The notes under the pieces: generated by a model
Databases searched by the model: none
What the model was told of the DNA's origin: nothing
What the model saw: the letters and a program-made list of their open reading frames with translations, nothing else
Made by a program: the position numbers and the translations under genes
NCBI GenBank assembly: GCA_031263095.1
Contig: JAISGI010000034.1
Span: 1-33,223 of the forward strand
Origin: Rickettsiales bacterium
GTDB taxonomy: Bacteria > Pseudomonadota > Alphaproteobacteria > Rs-D84 > CACZYB01
Reading direction: 5' to 3'
Length of the DNA: 33,223 nt
In this document: piece by piece, positions 1 through 7,418 of the stretch
How positions within the stretch are numbered: the stretch's first letter is position 1
How the letters are laid out: each line of letters opens with the position of its first letter

Positions 1-339
1 GGCGTGTCGCTCCTTGGTGGTGCTACTTCGGTTGTTGCGAGCTCGTTCGCGCTTGCTGGGGACAAAGGGCCGAAGGCGTTTCAGACCTACCAAAATACTA
101 CTACTGGTGCGCCGTGCACCCCCGACGCTAATAATAGCACTACTTGCAAGCCTACCTCGACGACTTCGGACAAGAAGAATCTGCGAATCGCCTCGACCGT
201 CGGCGGAGGAGTTTCGGCAATTTCCGGCGTCATCACCGGCGTTGTCGCGAACGGTGCGGTCGAGAAGCTTAAAGAAATGGTCGGCAAGCAGGAAAAGTGC
301 GCGGAGCTTTTGGATAAAGTCGACACTTCTGGCTGGTAG
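1..339 (+). CDS. C-terminal part of a Gly/Ala-rich, probably membrane-associated hypothetical protein (truncated by window edge)
   Basis: Open frame from base 1. Hydrophobic Gly-rich segment (STVGGGVSAISGVITGVVANGAVEKLKEMV) followed by KCAELLDKVD, resembling the C-terminus of the 4321-5283 ORF. Confidence 0.6.
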   Translation, partial: GVSLLGGATSVVASSFALAGDKGPKAFQTYQNTTTGAPCTPDANNSTTCKPTSTTSDKKNLRIASTVGGGVSAISGVITGVVANGAVEKLKEMVGKQEKCAELLDKVDTSGW

Positions 340-372
340 TTCTTATTCCGTTCCACAATCCTCAACTACAGT

Positions 373-401
373 TTGACACGCCGATTTTTATCCTATATAA
401 T
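373..401 (+). promoter_or_regulatory. sigma70-type promoter for accBC
   Basis: TTGACA, 17 nt, TATAAT (373-378 / 396-401), upstream of accB. Confidence 0.8.
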
Positions 402-434
402 TGTCCTCCTGTGTTCAACAAATAAGGAGAACTT

Positions 435-893
435 ATGTTCAACAGAACCAAAGGCGTAGGAGTACTTGTCGCCGAGCTTACGGAACTGCTCGCCAAGCAC
501 AACTTGTCCGAAATCGAGTACGAGCATAACGGCCAGCGCATACGAGTCTCGAACGCGCGGCCCGTTGCGGGCGCCTCAATCGCCATGCCGTCCGTACCCG
601 CGAATTCGCCAACCGCCGCGGAAATCGCGAACATTGCCGCTCCTGCTCTTGCCGAGCTTGCCGGCGCGGTCAAGTCTCCTATGGTAGGCGTTGCCTATCT
701 CAAGCCCGAACCGGGCGCGAAGCCTTTCGCGGTCGAGGGGCAGAATGTCAAGAAGGGCGACGTGCTCTGCCTTATCGAGGCGATGAAGACCTTTAACCCG
801 GTCAAGGCGCCTGCGGACGGCGTGCTTAAAAAAATCCTCATCAAAGAGGCGGAGACGGTCGAGTTCGGCCAGCCGCTGTTCGTGGTGGAGTAG
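435..893 (+). CDS. accB: Biotin carboxyl carrier protein of acetyl-CoA carboxylase
   Basis: Pro/Ala linker and biotinyl domain with EAMKTFNPVKAP motif; directly upstream of accC; RBS aaggaga. Confidence 0.95.
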   Translation: MFNRTKGVGVLVAELTELLAKHNLSEIEYEHNGQRIRVSNARPVAGASIAMPSVPANSPTAAEIANIAAPALAELAGAVKSPMVGVAYLKPEPGAKPFAVEGQNVKKGDVLCLIEAMKTFNPVKAPADGVLKKILIKEAETVEFGQPLFVVE

Positions 894-897
894 TCCC

Positions 898-2241
898 ATG
901 TTCAAAAAAGTCCTTATCGCAAACCGCGGCGAGATCGCGCTTCGCGTCATACGTGCTTGCCGCGAGATGGGTATATCGACGGTGGCCGTACATTCGACCA
1001 TCGACGCCGAAGCCATGTATGTAAAAATGGCGGACGAGTCGGTCTGTATCGGTCCCGCGCCCTCGTCCGAATCCTATCTAAACAAATCGGCCATAATTTC
1101 GGCCGCGGTGGTTACCAACGCGGACGCGGTACATCCTGGGTACGGTTTTTTAAGCGAAAACGCCGAGTTCGCGGAAATGCTTGGCGCGCACGGAATCGAG
1201 TTCATCGGCCCTACGCCCGAACATATCCGCAAGATGGGCGACAAGGTCGAGGCGAAGCGTACTGCGGTCGAGCTTGGCATACCAGTAGTGCCGGGCAGCG
1301 ATGGCGCTCTTGACAATCTTGACGATGCAACCAAGACCGCAAAGAAAATCGGTTATCCGGTAATAGTCAAAGCAGCGTCCGGTGGCGGCGGGCGAGGGAT
1401 GAAAATCTGTTTCTCCGACAAGGAGCTTAAAGAGCAATTTCCCATTGCGCGGGTGGAGGCCAAGTCCGCTTTCGGCGACGACCGTGTGTATATGGAAAAG
1501 TATCTTGTGGATCCCAAGCACATTGAAATCCAGTTGCTTGGCGACAAGCACGGCAACGTCATCACGCTTGGCGAGCGGGACTGCTCTATCCAGCGCAAAA
1601 ACCAAAAGATAATCGAGGAGGCGCCTGCGTCCATACTTACCAAAAAGCAATCAAAGGACATTCAAGCTGTGGTGGGAAAGGCTATGGCCAAGATGGGTTA
1701 TCGTGGTGCTGGGACAATCGAGTTCCTGTTCGAAAACGGCAAGTTCTATTTCATGGAGATGAATACTAGGCTTCAGGTCGAGCATCCTGTTACCGAGCAA
1801 GTCTATGGCATAGACCTTGTGCGCGAGCAAATTCGCGTGGCGGCCGGAGAAAAGCTCGGCTACAAGCAGGCGGACATCATCGCAAACGGTTGTGCAATCG
1901 AGTGTCGTATAAATGCCGAGGATCCGGAGACTTTCGCGCCGTGCCCTGGAACGGTCACCTCGTACCACGCGCCAGGAGGGCTTGGCATACGCGTGGATTC
2001 CGGGCTTTATTCCGGGTACAAGATTCCTCCTACCTACGACTCGATGGTGGCGAAGCTTATCACATTCGCGCCTACGCGAAAAGAGTGCATCGAGCGGACC
2101 CGACATGCGCTTGGCGAATTCGTTGTCGATGGCGTGAAGACGCTTATCCCCCTGCAGCAGGAGATTTTGAGTCAGAAAGAATTTACTGACGGTACTTATC
2201 CTATACATTGGCTGGAAGATTGGTTAAAAAACCGCAAATGA
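898..2241 (+). CDS. accC: Acetyl-CoA carboxylase, biotin carboxylase subunit
   Basis: MFKKVLIANRGEIALRVIRACREMGI..., GGGGRGMK ATP-grasp motif, EMNTRLQVEHPVTE. Confidence 0.97.
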   Translation: MFKKVLIANRGEIALRVIRACREMGISTVAVHSTIDAEAMYVKMADESVCIGPAPSSESYLNKSAIISAAVVTNADAVHPGYGFLSENAEFAEMLGAHGIEFIGPTPEHIRKMGDKVEAKRTAVELGIPVVPGSDGALDNLDDATKTAKKIGYPVIVKAASGGGGRGMKICFSDKELKEQFPIARVEAKSAFGDDRVYMEKYLVDPKHIEIQLLGDKHGNVITLGERDCSIQRKNQKIIEEAPASILTKKQSKDIQAVVGKAMAKMGYRGAGTIEFLFENGKFYFMEMNTRLQVEHPVTEQVYGIDLVREQIRVAAGEKLGYKQADIIANGCAIECRINAEDPETFAPCPGTVTSYHAPGGLGIRVDSGLYSGYKIPPTYDSMVAKLITFAPTRKECIERTRHALGEFVVDGVKTLIPLQQEILSQKEFTDGTYPIHWLEDWLKNRK

Positions 2242-2268
2242 AAATCTCGCTGCGCGATATTTTCATTT
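2236..2268. repeat. 15-bp inverted repeat overlapping the accC stop codon
   Basis: AAATGAAAATCTCGC-TGC-GCGATATTTTCATTT, one mismatch in 15 bp, 3-nt loop. Confidence 0.8.
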
Positions 2269-2280
2269 GGAAGATATGAG

Positions 2281-2312
2281 AAAAAAAGCTAGGGAGACCT
2301 CGGCTTTTTTTC
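2281..2312 (+). terminator. Rho-independent terminator after accC
   Basis: AAAAAAAGC-AGG-GAGA-CCT-GCTTTTTTT. Confidence 0.65.
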
Positions 2313-2337
2313 GTTTTTATTTTTGGATTGTCGAAAG

Positions 2338-2886
2338 CTAATCCAGCACGGACAGGATTTCGGGGAATTCGGTATAGCCGCTTTCGGCATTCAGATGTCC
2401 GCCGCCTTGGATGATTGTCAGTGGTACGTCCAGTTTGGCGCTTACATATTCGGCTGCGGCGCGAGGAACATAGGGGTCGTCGTCCCCATAGAACAATGTT
2501 GCTGTGCCCATATTATTTCTGATTTTATCCCAATCGAAATCTCGGTCGATGAAGTCCCTGTTATATTCGTCGTATTCCTTATTTCCGATTTTGCCTGCAA
2601 ATGGACTGACGAAGACGGATTTGGCAACTGGTCTTTCTAGGACGTTTAGGATTGAGAGCAGGTATGCTGCGCCGCAACTGTGCCCTATCAGGGTGGTGTT
2701 TGCGTCGAAGTCGGGCGTCTCCGTGTGTAAGACCTTGCACCAGCTTGCAACCGACTGGTTTTTTGGCGTTGGAAAGCGCGGGATATATACGCGGTGCCCC
2801 TTTGCCTCAAGCTGCCTTCTCAACCACGGGAACCAGTTGCCATCGGGTGAGCCGCATGTGCCGTGTATGATTACTATGTCCATCAT
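2338..2886 (-). CDS. Alpha/beta hydrolase of the RBBP9/YdeN type
   Basis: MDIVIIHGTCGSPDGNWFPWLRRQLEAKGHRVYIPRFPTP..., LIGHSCGAAYLL nucleophile elbow, DDDPYVP, GGGHLN. Confidence 0.8.
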   Translation of the reverse strand: MMDIVIIHGTCGSPDGNWFPWLRRQLEAKGHRVYIPRFPTPKNQSVASWCKVLHTETPDFDANTTLIGHSCGAAYLLSILNVLERPVAKSVFVSPFAGKIGNKEYDEYNRDFIDRDFDWDKIRNNMGTATLFYGDDDPYVPRAAAEYVSAKLDVPLTIIQGGGHLNAESGYTEFPEILSVLD

Positions 2887-2889
2887 CCC

Positions 2890-4239
2890 CTACAAGCTCC
2901 CTATTGCGCCCAGGATAAGCCGTTCGGCCTGTTTTTTGCATGGATCACAGTCGAGCGAGGTGGGGAATTCCTCGTTCGCGGGCGAGGCGAGGCCGGAATG
3001 CAAGCGTGGATTGTTCAGTGCCTTGACCAAGCCGTCGATTTTCTCGGCCGTGTCGCATGTTGACATATTTCCACCGCATATCGGCTTGGCCAGTCGGTTC
3101 AAAAAATCCGCGCACATAGAGCCATCGACGGTCGCGCAGCGGAAGCATTGGCGGACCTTGAGCGCGGCGGTATCCTCGGTTCCGTTTCCGAACGCCATGG
3201 TTATGTCGTACCTGCTGTAGAGCGGATCGCCGACGGAGTCCCTCGACACCCTTAGGTACCTGTCGCCGCATTTGAACCTTTGATCGTTCTCGCTCCAGAG
3301 ATAGCCGCCCTGGCTTGTTTTCACGTCGTCGTCAACTAGGCCGCAGGGGAGCTTTTTCTTGGTGCCGGAGTATTCGAGCAAGGTCTTGCCAGCGGTGAAC
3401 TGTGCGTGTTCCTGCTTGTCGAACAGAACTTCGGTATCGAGGTCGGAATAGCTTGTCGCATAGTCGGGCGCGAAGTTCGGCTTTAGGCATGCGGTGCCGG
3501 AGGCAGCGTTCTTAGTCCAGGAATAGACCGGGAGCGTCGCCTCGCCGCTGTCCGTCGTCGCGGTATAGTCGTCGTGGTGGAGCGAGTAGGCGACTTTCAT
3601 GCGGAAGCGGTCGTCCCTTTGCGCGCCGGTGCCACCGAAATTATAGTATGCGTTTATGGGGTCGTTCAGGTTCTTGACTATGCCTTGACCTCCTATTACG
3701 AGCGTGCCGTCGGTGGGCGCACCACAGATTTTTGGGTAGGCGGGCGAGTAGGCTCCGCGCGTGGCGGGCAGGCTTCCGTCCGGGCGGCGGATGTAGGCGT
3801 CCTTGTCGAAGTATCTATAAAAATATCCGGCAAAATCGAGAGAGCCGGCGTTTGCGGTTGCGGGCGCGGCATGGATGAAGCCTTGGGTTGCGGAGGTGCC
3901 TATAGGCATGACGTAGCCGCCGAGGGTTTTCGAGTCGGAGGATTTGGTGCATACCGGCTCGCCGTTTTCGGTCGTATAGTTGCAGTTGATACAATGGTTC
4001 TGGCTGTCCTTCAGGCACACGTACGGTTCGTCAGGATGGGTGCCCCAGCGAAGTCCGGTGGTAGCGACGATTTGCGAGAGCGCGGATTTCTTCGGCGCGA
4101 TATAATTGTTCGGCGTGTTCGGGTAGGACTGTTTCGCCTCGGTCGCGATATTGTCGATTACCCTTTGCGTATTGTCGGCGGCGCGTGCGGCGAGCGGCGC
4201 GAACAAAAATATTGCGGCGAGTTTGGTTATTCCCCTCAT
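2890..4239 (-). CDS. Secreted Cys-rich hypothetical protein
   Basis: N-terminal signal peptide (MRGITKLAAIFLFAPLAARAAD), many Cys (CLKDSQNHCINC, CFRCATVDGSMC, CDPCKK); followed by the RBBP9-like gene in an operon. Confidence 0.7.
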   Translation of the reverse strand: MRGITKLAAIFLFAPLAARAADNTQRVIDNIATEAKQSYPNTPNNYIAPKKSALSQIVATTGLRWGTHPDEPYVCLKDSQNHCINCNYTTENGEPVCTKSSDSKTLGGYVMPIGTSATQGFIHAAPATANAGSLDFAGYFYRYFDKDAYIRRPDGSLPATRGAYSPAYPKICGAPTDGTLVIGGQGIVKNLNDPINAYYNFGGTGAQRDDRFRMKVAYSLHHDDYTATTDSGEATLPVYSWTKNAASGTACLKPNFAPDYATSYSDLDTEVLFDKQEHAQFTAGKTLLEYSGTKKKLPCGLVDDDVKTSQGGYLWSENDQRFKCGDRYLRVSRDSVGDPLYSRYDITMAFGNGTEDTAALKVRQCFRCATVDGSMCADFLNRLAKPICGGNMSTCDTAEKIDGLVKALNNPRLHSGLASPANEEFPTSLDCDPCKKQAERLILGAIGSL

Positions 4240-4245
4240 GGAAGT

Positions 4246-4274
4246 ATTATATATCTAATTGAGGGTTTGTTCAA
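4246..4274 (-). promoter_or_regulatory. Promoter of the Cys-rich secreted protein gene, spaced so +1 falls on the ATG
   Basis: On the minus strand TTGAAC, 17 nt, TATAAT, then 6 nt to ATG. Confidence 0.65.
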
Positions 4275-4275
4275 T

Positions 4276-4306
4276 TAAAAAAGCCCCGCAAGAGCGGGGC
4301 TTTGGA
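4276..4306 (-). terminator. Terminator for the 4321-5283 gene
   Basis: AAAGCCCCGC-TCTT-GCGGGGCTTTTTT on the minus strand. Confidence 0.85.
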
Positions 4307-4320
4307 TAGAGAGAACAGGA

Positions 4321-5283
4321 TTACGGAAGCGCTTTGGCGGCGTCCTCGCATTCTTTGAGTTCCTTCTTGAGCTCGGCGAGCTGGCTTAGGCCAATACCGC
4401 CAGCGGCGGCTGCGGTAATACCTCCGGCAGTTCCAAGAATATTTAAGCCCATACCTCCTATGAGGCTTGTATCATCGTTGCTTTTTTTGCCGGCGGCGGA
4501 GAGAACGCTTGTTCCTTCGACAGCGGCTTCTTTATTTTCCGCATCTTTTTTCGCTACTGCCGTGGCAGCGCCGGATAAAAGTTTTGTGCCGCTTGCAAGC
4601 GTGCTTACTCCGCCGCCGATGGTTCCGGCAAGCAGGGCGCCGAATAGCTTGTCCGCTTTTTCGACTATGCTGCCGCACTTGCCCTTCACGTTCGCGGTGT
4701 CGACTGCTGCCGTGTTTTCGCTTGCGGTATAGACGAAGCGGATGCGGTCAACTATCTTGACGCCCGACGAGCTGTTCGTCCTATCGTCGTAGCCGGTATA
4801 GACCGCTATACCCTCGCGTATGTCCTTTTCCTCGCAATCCGCGACGGCGGTGTCGGACACCTTAAACGTACCTGTCCTATCCGTGATGTTCAGCGACGTT
4901 ATTCCGCAGAATGCGGTCGAGCCGAACGTCGGGTACGCGCTTATCGCCTTGTCCCCGTATGTGGTCAGTGTGGAAGCTCCGCTGGTGTTGAACATGTCGG
5001 TCGCAAGGTCGGCTACGTTATATTCCTTGCCCTGCTCAAGCTCGATGAACGTATCGTTGAAGTAGGTTCCGGCGGGAATGTTTATGCCCGGAGTTTCCGT
5101 AGTAGTAGTGCTGTTGTCTCTGCCGCCGGGCGCGTACGACCCTCCACCGCGGCCAAGCCGGCGTCCGGAAGCATCGGCTCCGCCACGGCCTGGTGCCGTG
5201 TTGCCACGCTCTAGTGCAGCTTCGGCGGCGGCCCCGGCGATAAGCGCGAAAGCTACCAAAGAAACCTTGTGCATTGTGTTCAT
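4321..5283 (-). CDS. Secreted/surface Gly/Ala-rich hypothetical protein with C-terminal hydrophobic segments
   Basis: Likely start MNTMHKVSLVAFALIAGAAAEA (signal peptide), RBS AGGAGAG; the track's longer start is less likely. C-terminus resembles ORF 1-339. Confidence 0.65.
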   Translation of the reverse strand: MNTMHKVSLVAFALIAGAAAEAALERGNTAPGRGGADASGRRLGRGGGSYAPGGRDNSTTTTETPGINIPAGTYFNDTFIELEQGKEYNVADLATDMFNTSGASTLTTYGDKAISAYPTFGSTAFCGITSLNITDRTGTFKVSDTAVADCEEKDIREGIAVYTGYDDRTNSSSGVKIVDRIRFVYTASENTAAVDTANVKGKCGSIVEKADKLFGALLAGTIGGGVSTLASGTKLLSGAATAVAKKDAENKEAAVEGTSVLSAAGKKSNDDTSLIGGMGLNILGTAGGITAAAAGGIGLSQLAELKKELKECEDAAKALP

Positions 5284-5311
5284 ATATCTCTCCTTTATAA
5301 AGTCTATGGTT

Positions 5312-5340
5312 ATTATAGCACATTTTACCCCCCCCCGCAA
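5312..5340 (-). promoter_or_regulatory. Putative promoter with a G9 tract reaching from the -35 into the -35/-10 spacer
   Basis: Minus strand TTGCGG (GGGGGGGTAAAATGTGC, 17 nt) TATAAT; poly-C at 5328-5336 on plus. Confidence 0.5.
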
Positions 5341-5403
5341 GTTCTATTTTTCAAAAAATTTCGGGAAAAATGGAAAAAAGTGCAAGATGTTGCAAAAAAG
5401 TTC

Positions 5404-5432
5404 TTGACTTTTAAGAACAAAAGGTGTATAAA
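5404..5432 (+). promoter_or_regulatory. Promoter upstream of the phage-like operon
   Basis: TTGACT, 17 nt, TATAAA. Confidence 0.65.
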
Positions 5433-5483
5433 GGTGGTATCTAATGACCGAATTATATCGTTAGATGTTTTACATTGTTCTAG

Positions 5484-5508
5484 GCCTCCGCATTGTGGGG
5501 GCTTTTTT
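5484..5508 (+). terminator. Terminator/attenuator between the 5404 promoter and the first phage-like gene
   Basis: GCCTCC-gcattgt-GGGGGC-TTTTTT; preceded by a 7-bp hairpin CTAATGA...TATCGTTAG at 5441-5464. Confidence 0.65.
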
Positions 5509-5530
5509 CAAACATATATAAGGAGTGAGA

Positions 5531-5770
5531 ATGCTTCCGCTTGCACCAGGGAGGGATTTCACGTGGAAAGAAGTCCTCTCAATCATCCTAATCCCGGTTT
5601 GCTGGTTCCTTTACAGCCAGACCGAAAAAGTCAGGGACGAACTTTACAACTTCCGCGTGTCGGTCGCAAAGAACTATGCCACGCACGAGAAGCTTGCCAG
5701 GCTTGAGGAGAAGCTTGACAAAATATCGGAGCAGATTGCCGCGCTGTCCGTAAAAGTAGCGGCGAAATAA
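5531..5770 (+). CDS. Small protein with N-terminal TM and coiled coil (possible spanin/lysis-accessory protein)
   Basis: MLPLAPGRDFTWKEVLSIILIPVCWFLYSQTEK... then heptad-like KLARLEEKLDKISEQIAALSVKV; RBS AAGGAG. Confidence 0.5.
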   Translation: MLPLAPGRDFTWKEVLSIILIPVCWFLYSQTEKVRDELYNFRVSVAKNYATHEKLARLEEKLDKISEQIAALSVKVAAK

Positions 5771-5779
5771 GGAGGGCAC

Positions 5780-6190
5780 ATGGAGAGAGAGGAAATTTTC
5801 AGGCTTAAATGCCACAATGGGCGCAACGCCCTTGTCCTTGCCAAGACTTTGAAAGCGATGAGTGCGGAGGCGGAGCTTGCGGCGGCATTTGCGAGTGTGG
5901 CGCTCAACCGTTTTATATATGAGAGCGAAATCGACGGAGAGGCGTCGTTCGTTCAGGTAGTTGCGGGCGGCGTATTGTTCTCCTGCTGGCGGAATGCGCG
6001 GGCGATGGATTTAGTCGAGCCGGGGGCGGAGCTTGTCGCGTTCGCCTCGGCCGCGCTTAAAGGCGAAGTGGCGGATATTACCCTCGGTTCGCGCAGGTTC
6101 GTGAAAGAGGGCGCAAGCGAGATTTGGACGACGGGACTTAAACCTGCCGCGCGTATCGGCGGATATTTATTCTATAACAACTGCGATTAG
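5780..6190 (+). CDS. SleB-like cell wall hydrolase domain protein (possible endolysin)
   Basis: Pattern ...AFASVALNRF...FVQVVAGGVLFSCW...ALKGEVADITLGSRRFVKEGASEIWTTGLKPAARIGGYLFYN resembles the Hydrolase_2/SleB fold. Confidence 0.5.
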   Translation: MEREEIFRLKCHNGRNALVLAKTLKAMSAEAELAAAFASVALNRFIYESEIDGEASFVQVVAGGVLFSCWRNARAMDLVEPGAELVAFASAALKGEVADITLGSRRFVKEGASEIWTTGLKPAARIGGYLFYNNCD

Positions 6191-6199
6191 GAGGAAAAT

Positions 6200-6406
6200 A
6201 TGAAACAACTTAAAGGCATACTCGAAGGTAAAAAGACCTATGTGGCGGCCGTGGTCGGCATAATCACCGTGCTTGGCGCCTATATGACCGGCGAAATCGA
6301 GGCTATGGAGGCAGGCGAAGTCGCGTTGTCGCTCCTCGGCGTGATGTTCCTCAAGCGCGAGATGAGCGCGAGCGCGGCAGCGAAACTTTCCAAACTTAAA
6401 AAATAG
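6200..6406 (+). CDS. Holin-like small membrane protein
   Basis: LEGKKTYVAAVVGIITVLGAYMTGEIEAMEAGEVALSLLGVMFLKREM; located in the lysis-like block; RBS AGGAGG. Confidence 0.55.
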   Translation: MKQLKGILEGKKTYVAAVVGIITVLGAYMTGEIEAMEAGEVALSLLGVMFLKREMSASAAAKLSKLKK

Positions 6407-6415
6407 GAGCCTAAC

Positions 6416-6967
6416 ATGACAGAAAAAAACGAAAGCGTGCTTGCTATGGGGCTCGAGACCTCGGGCGCGCCGTCCGAATATGAAATAATCCTCAAAGGCG
6501 GTATAATCGAGCGCGACGCTGAAATAGACAAGCGCTTGGCCGAGGCGGGCTTCTCGAACGAGCAGGCCCAGCTTGTCTATGACCTTGCCGAGGAAACGAT
6601 AGTTCCGGCCATGATGCGCGTGGCCGCCAAGTTCCGCGCGTCGCGCGAGCTTGAAAAACTTGAGAACTATTTCGGCGGCGAGGACAGGTTCGACGAAGCG
6701 GCGCGGCAGATTTCCGCATGGGCGTCGAAGAACGTCGATGCTGCTACTCTTGATGCGCTTGCCTCTTCGTACTGGGGTGTGCTTGCGCTTTACAACATGA
6801 TGAATTCGGGCGAGCCGGGAATGCTTGGTGCGGGACGTACCGCCGATAGTGCGACGAATGAAAAGAAGCTTCGCGACATGATGAGCGATCCGCGTTATTG
6901 GCGCGACAATGACGTCGACTTCATCAAGAAAGTCGACGACGGATTCAAGAACCTCTATCGCGCGTAG
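6416..6967 (+). CDS. Phage capsid assembly/scaffold-like protein
   Basis: Acidic N-terminus and C-terminal SDPRYWRDNDVDFIKKVDDGFKNLY, typical of podoviral scaffold/assembly proteins. Confidence 0.6.
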   Translation: MTEKNESVLAMGLETSGAPSEYEIILKGGIIERDAEIDKRLAEAGFSNEQAQLVYDLAEETIVPAMMRVAAKFRASRELEKLENYFGGEDRFDEAARQISAWASKNVDAATLDALASSYWGVLALYNMMNSGEPGMLGAGRTADSATNEKKLRDMMSDPRYWRDNDVDFIKKVDDGFKNLYRA

Positions 6968-7009
6968 TAAAAAAATATAAAAATTTCGATATTTTTTTAT
7001 TGTTTTTTA

Positions 7010-7038
7010 TTGCACGGAAGTTTTTTTCATGGTACAAT
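7010..7038 (+). promoter_or_regulatory. Promoter for the Lys-rich protein
   Basis: TTGCAC, 17 nt, TACAAT. Confidence 0.5.
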
Positions 7039-7071
7039 GAACTTGTCTTTTGTTTGAATAAGGAGAGAACA

Positions 7072-7377
7072 ATGTTCAAAAGTATAGTCAAGAAAGCGGC
7101 GCCCGCGAAAAAGCCCGCCGTGAAGAAAGCTCCCGCAAAGAAACCAGCAGCGAAACCTGCGGTCAAAAAAGCGGCACCCGCGAAGAAACCCGCGGTAAAG
7201 AAGGCTCCGGCCAAGAAGCCCGTTGTAAAAAAGGCGGCTCCGGCTAGGACATCTGTGGTCAAAAAGGCCGCCGCAAAAAAGCTTGTGGCGAAAAAAGTCG
7301 TCGTGAAGAAGGCTGCCGTCAAGACCGTATCGGTCAAGAAGGTCGTTGCAAAAAAAAAAGTAGCGAAAAAAAAGTAG
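7072..7377 (+). CDS. Lys/Ala/Pro-rich histone H1-like repeat protein
   Basis: MFKSIVKKAAPAKKPAVKKAPAKKPAAKPAVKKAAPAKK...; RBS AAGGAGAG; track ORF starts earlier. Confidence 0.8.
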   Translation: MFKSIVKKAAPAKKPAVKKAPAKKPAAKPAVKKAAPAKKPAVKKAPAKKPVVKKAAPARTSVVKKAAAKKLVAKKVVVKKAAVKTVSVKKVVAKKKVAKKK

Positions 7378-7418
7378 TCGCTTCTTATAAAACCAGCCCC
7401 AGCAAGGGTGAGAAAGTT

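Noticed and set aside
2504-3220. 238-aa plus-strand ORF
   Set aside because: Antisense to the RBBP9-like hydrolase and Cys-rich secreted protein genes, both better supported.
7072-7377. Lys-rich repeat as a DNA tandem repeat
   Set aside because: Repeats exist at the amino acid level with variable codons; better described as an H1-like coding repeat.
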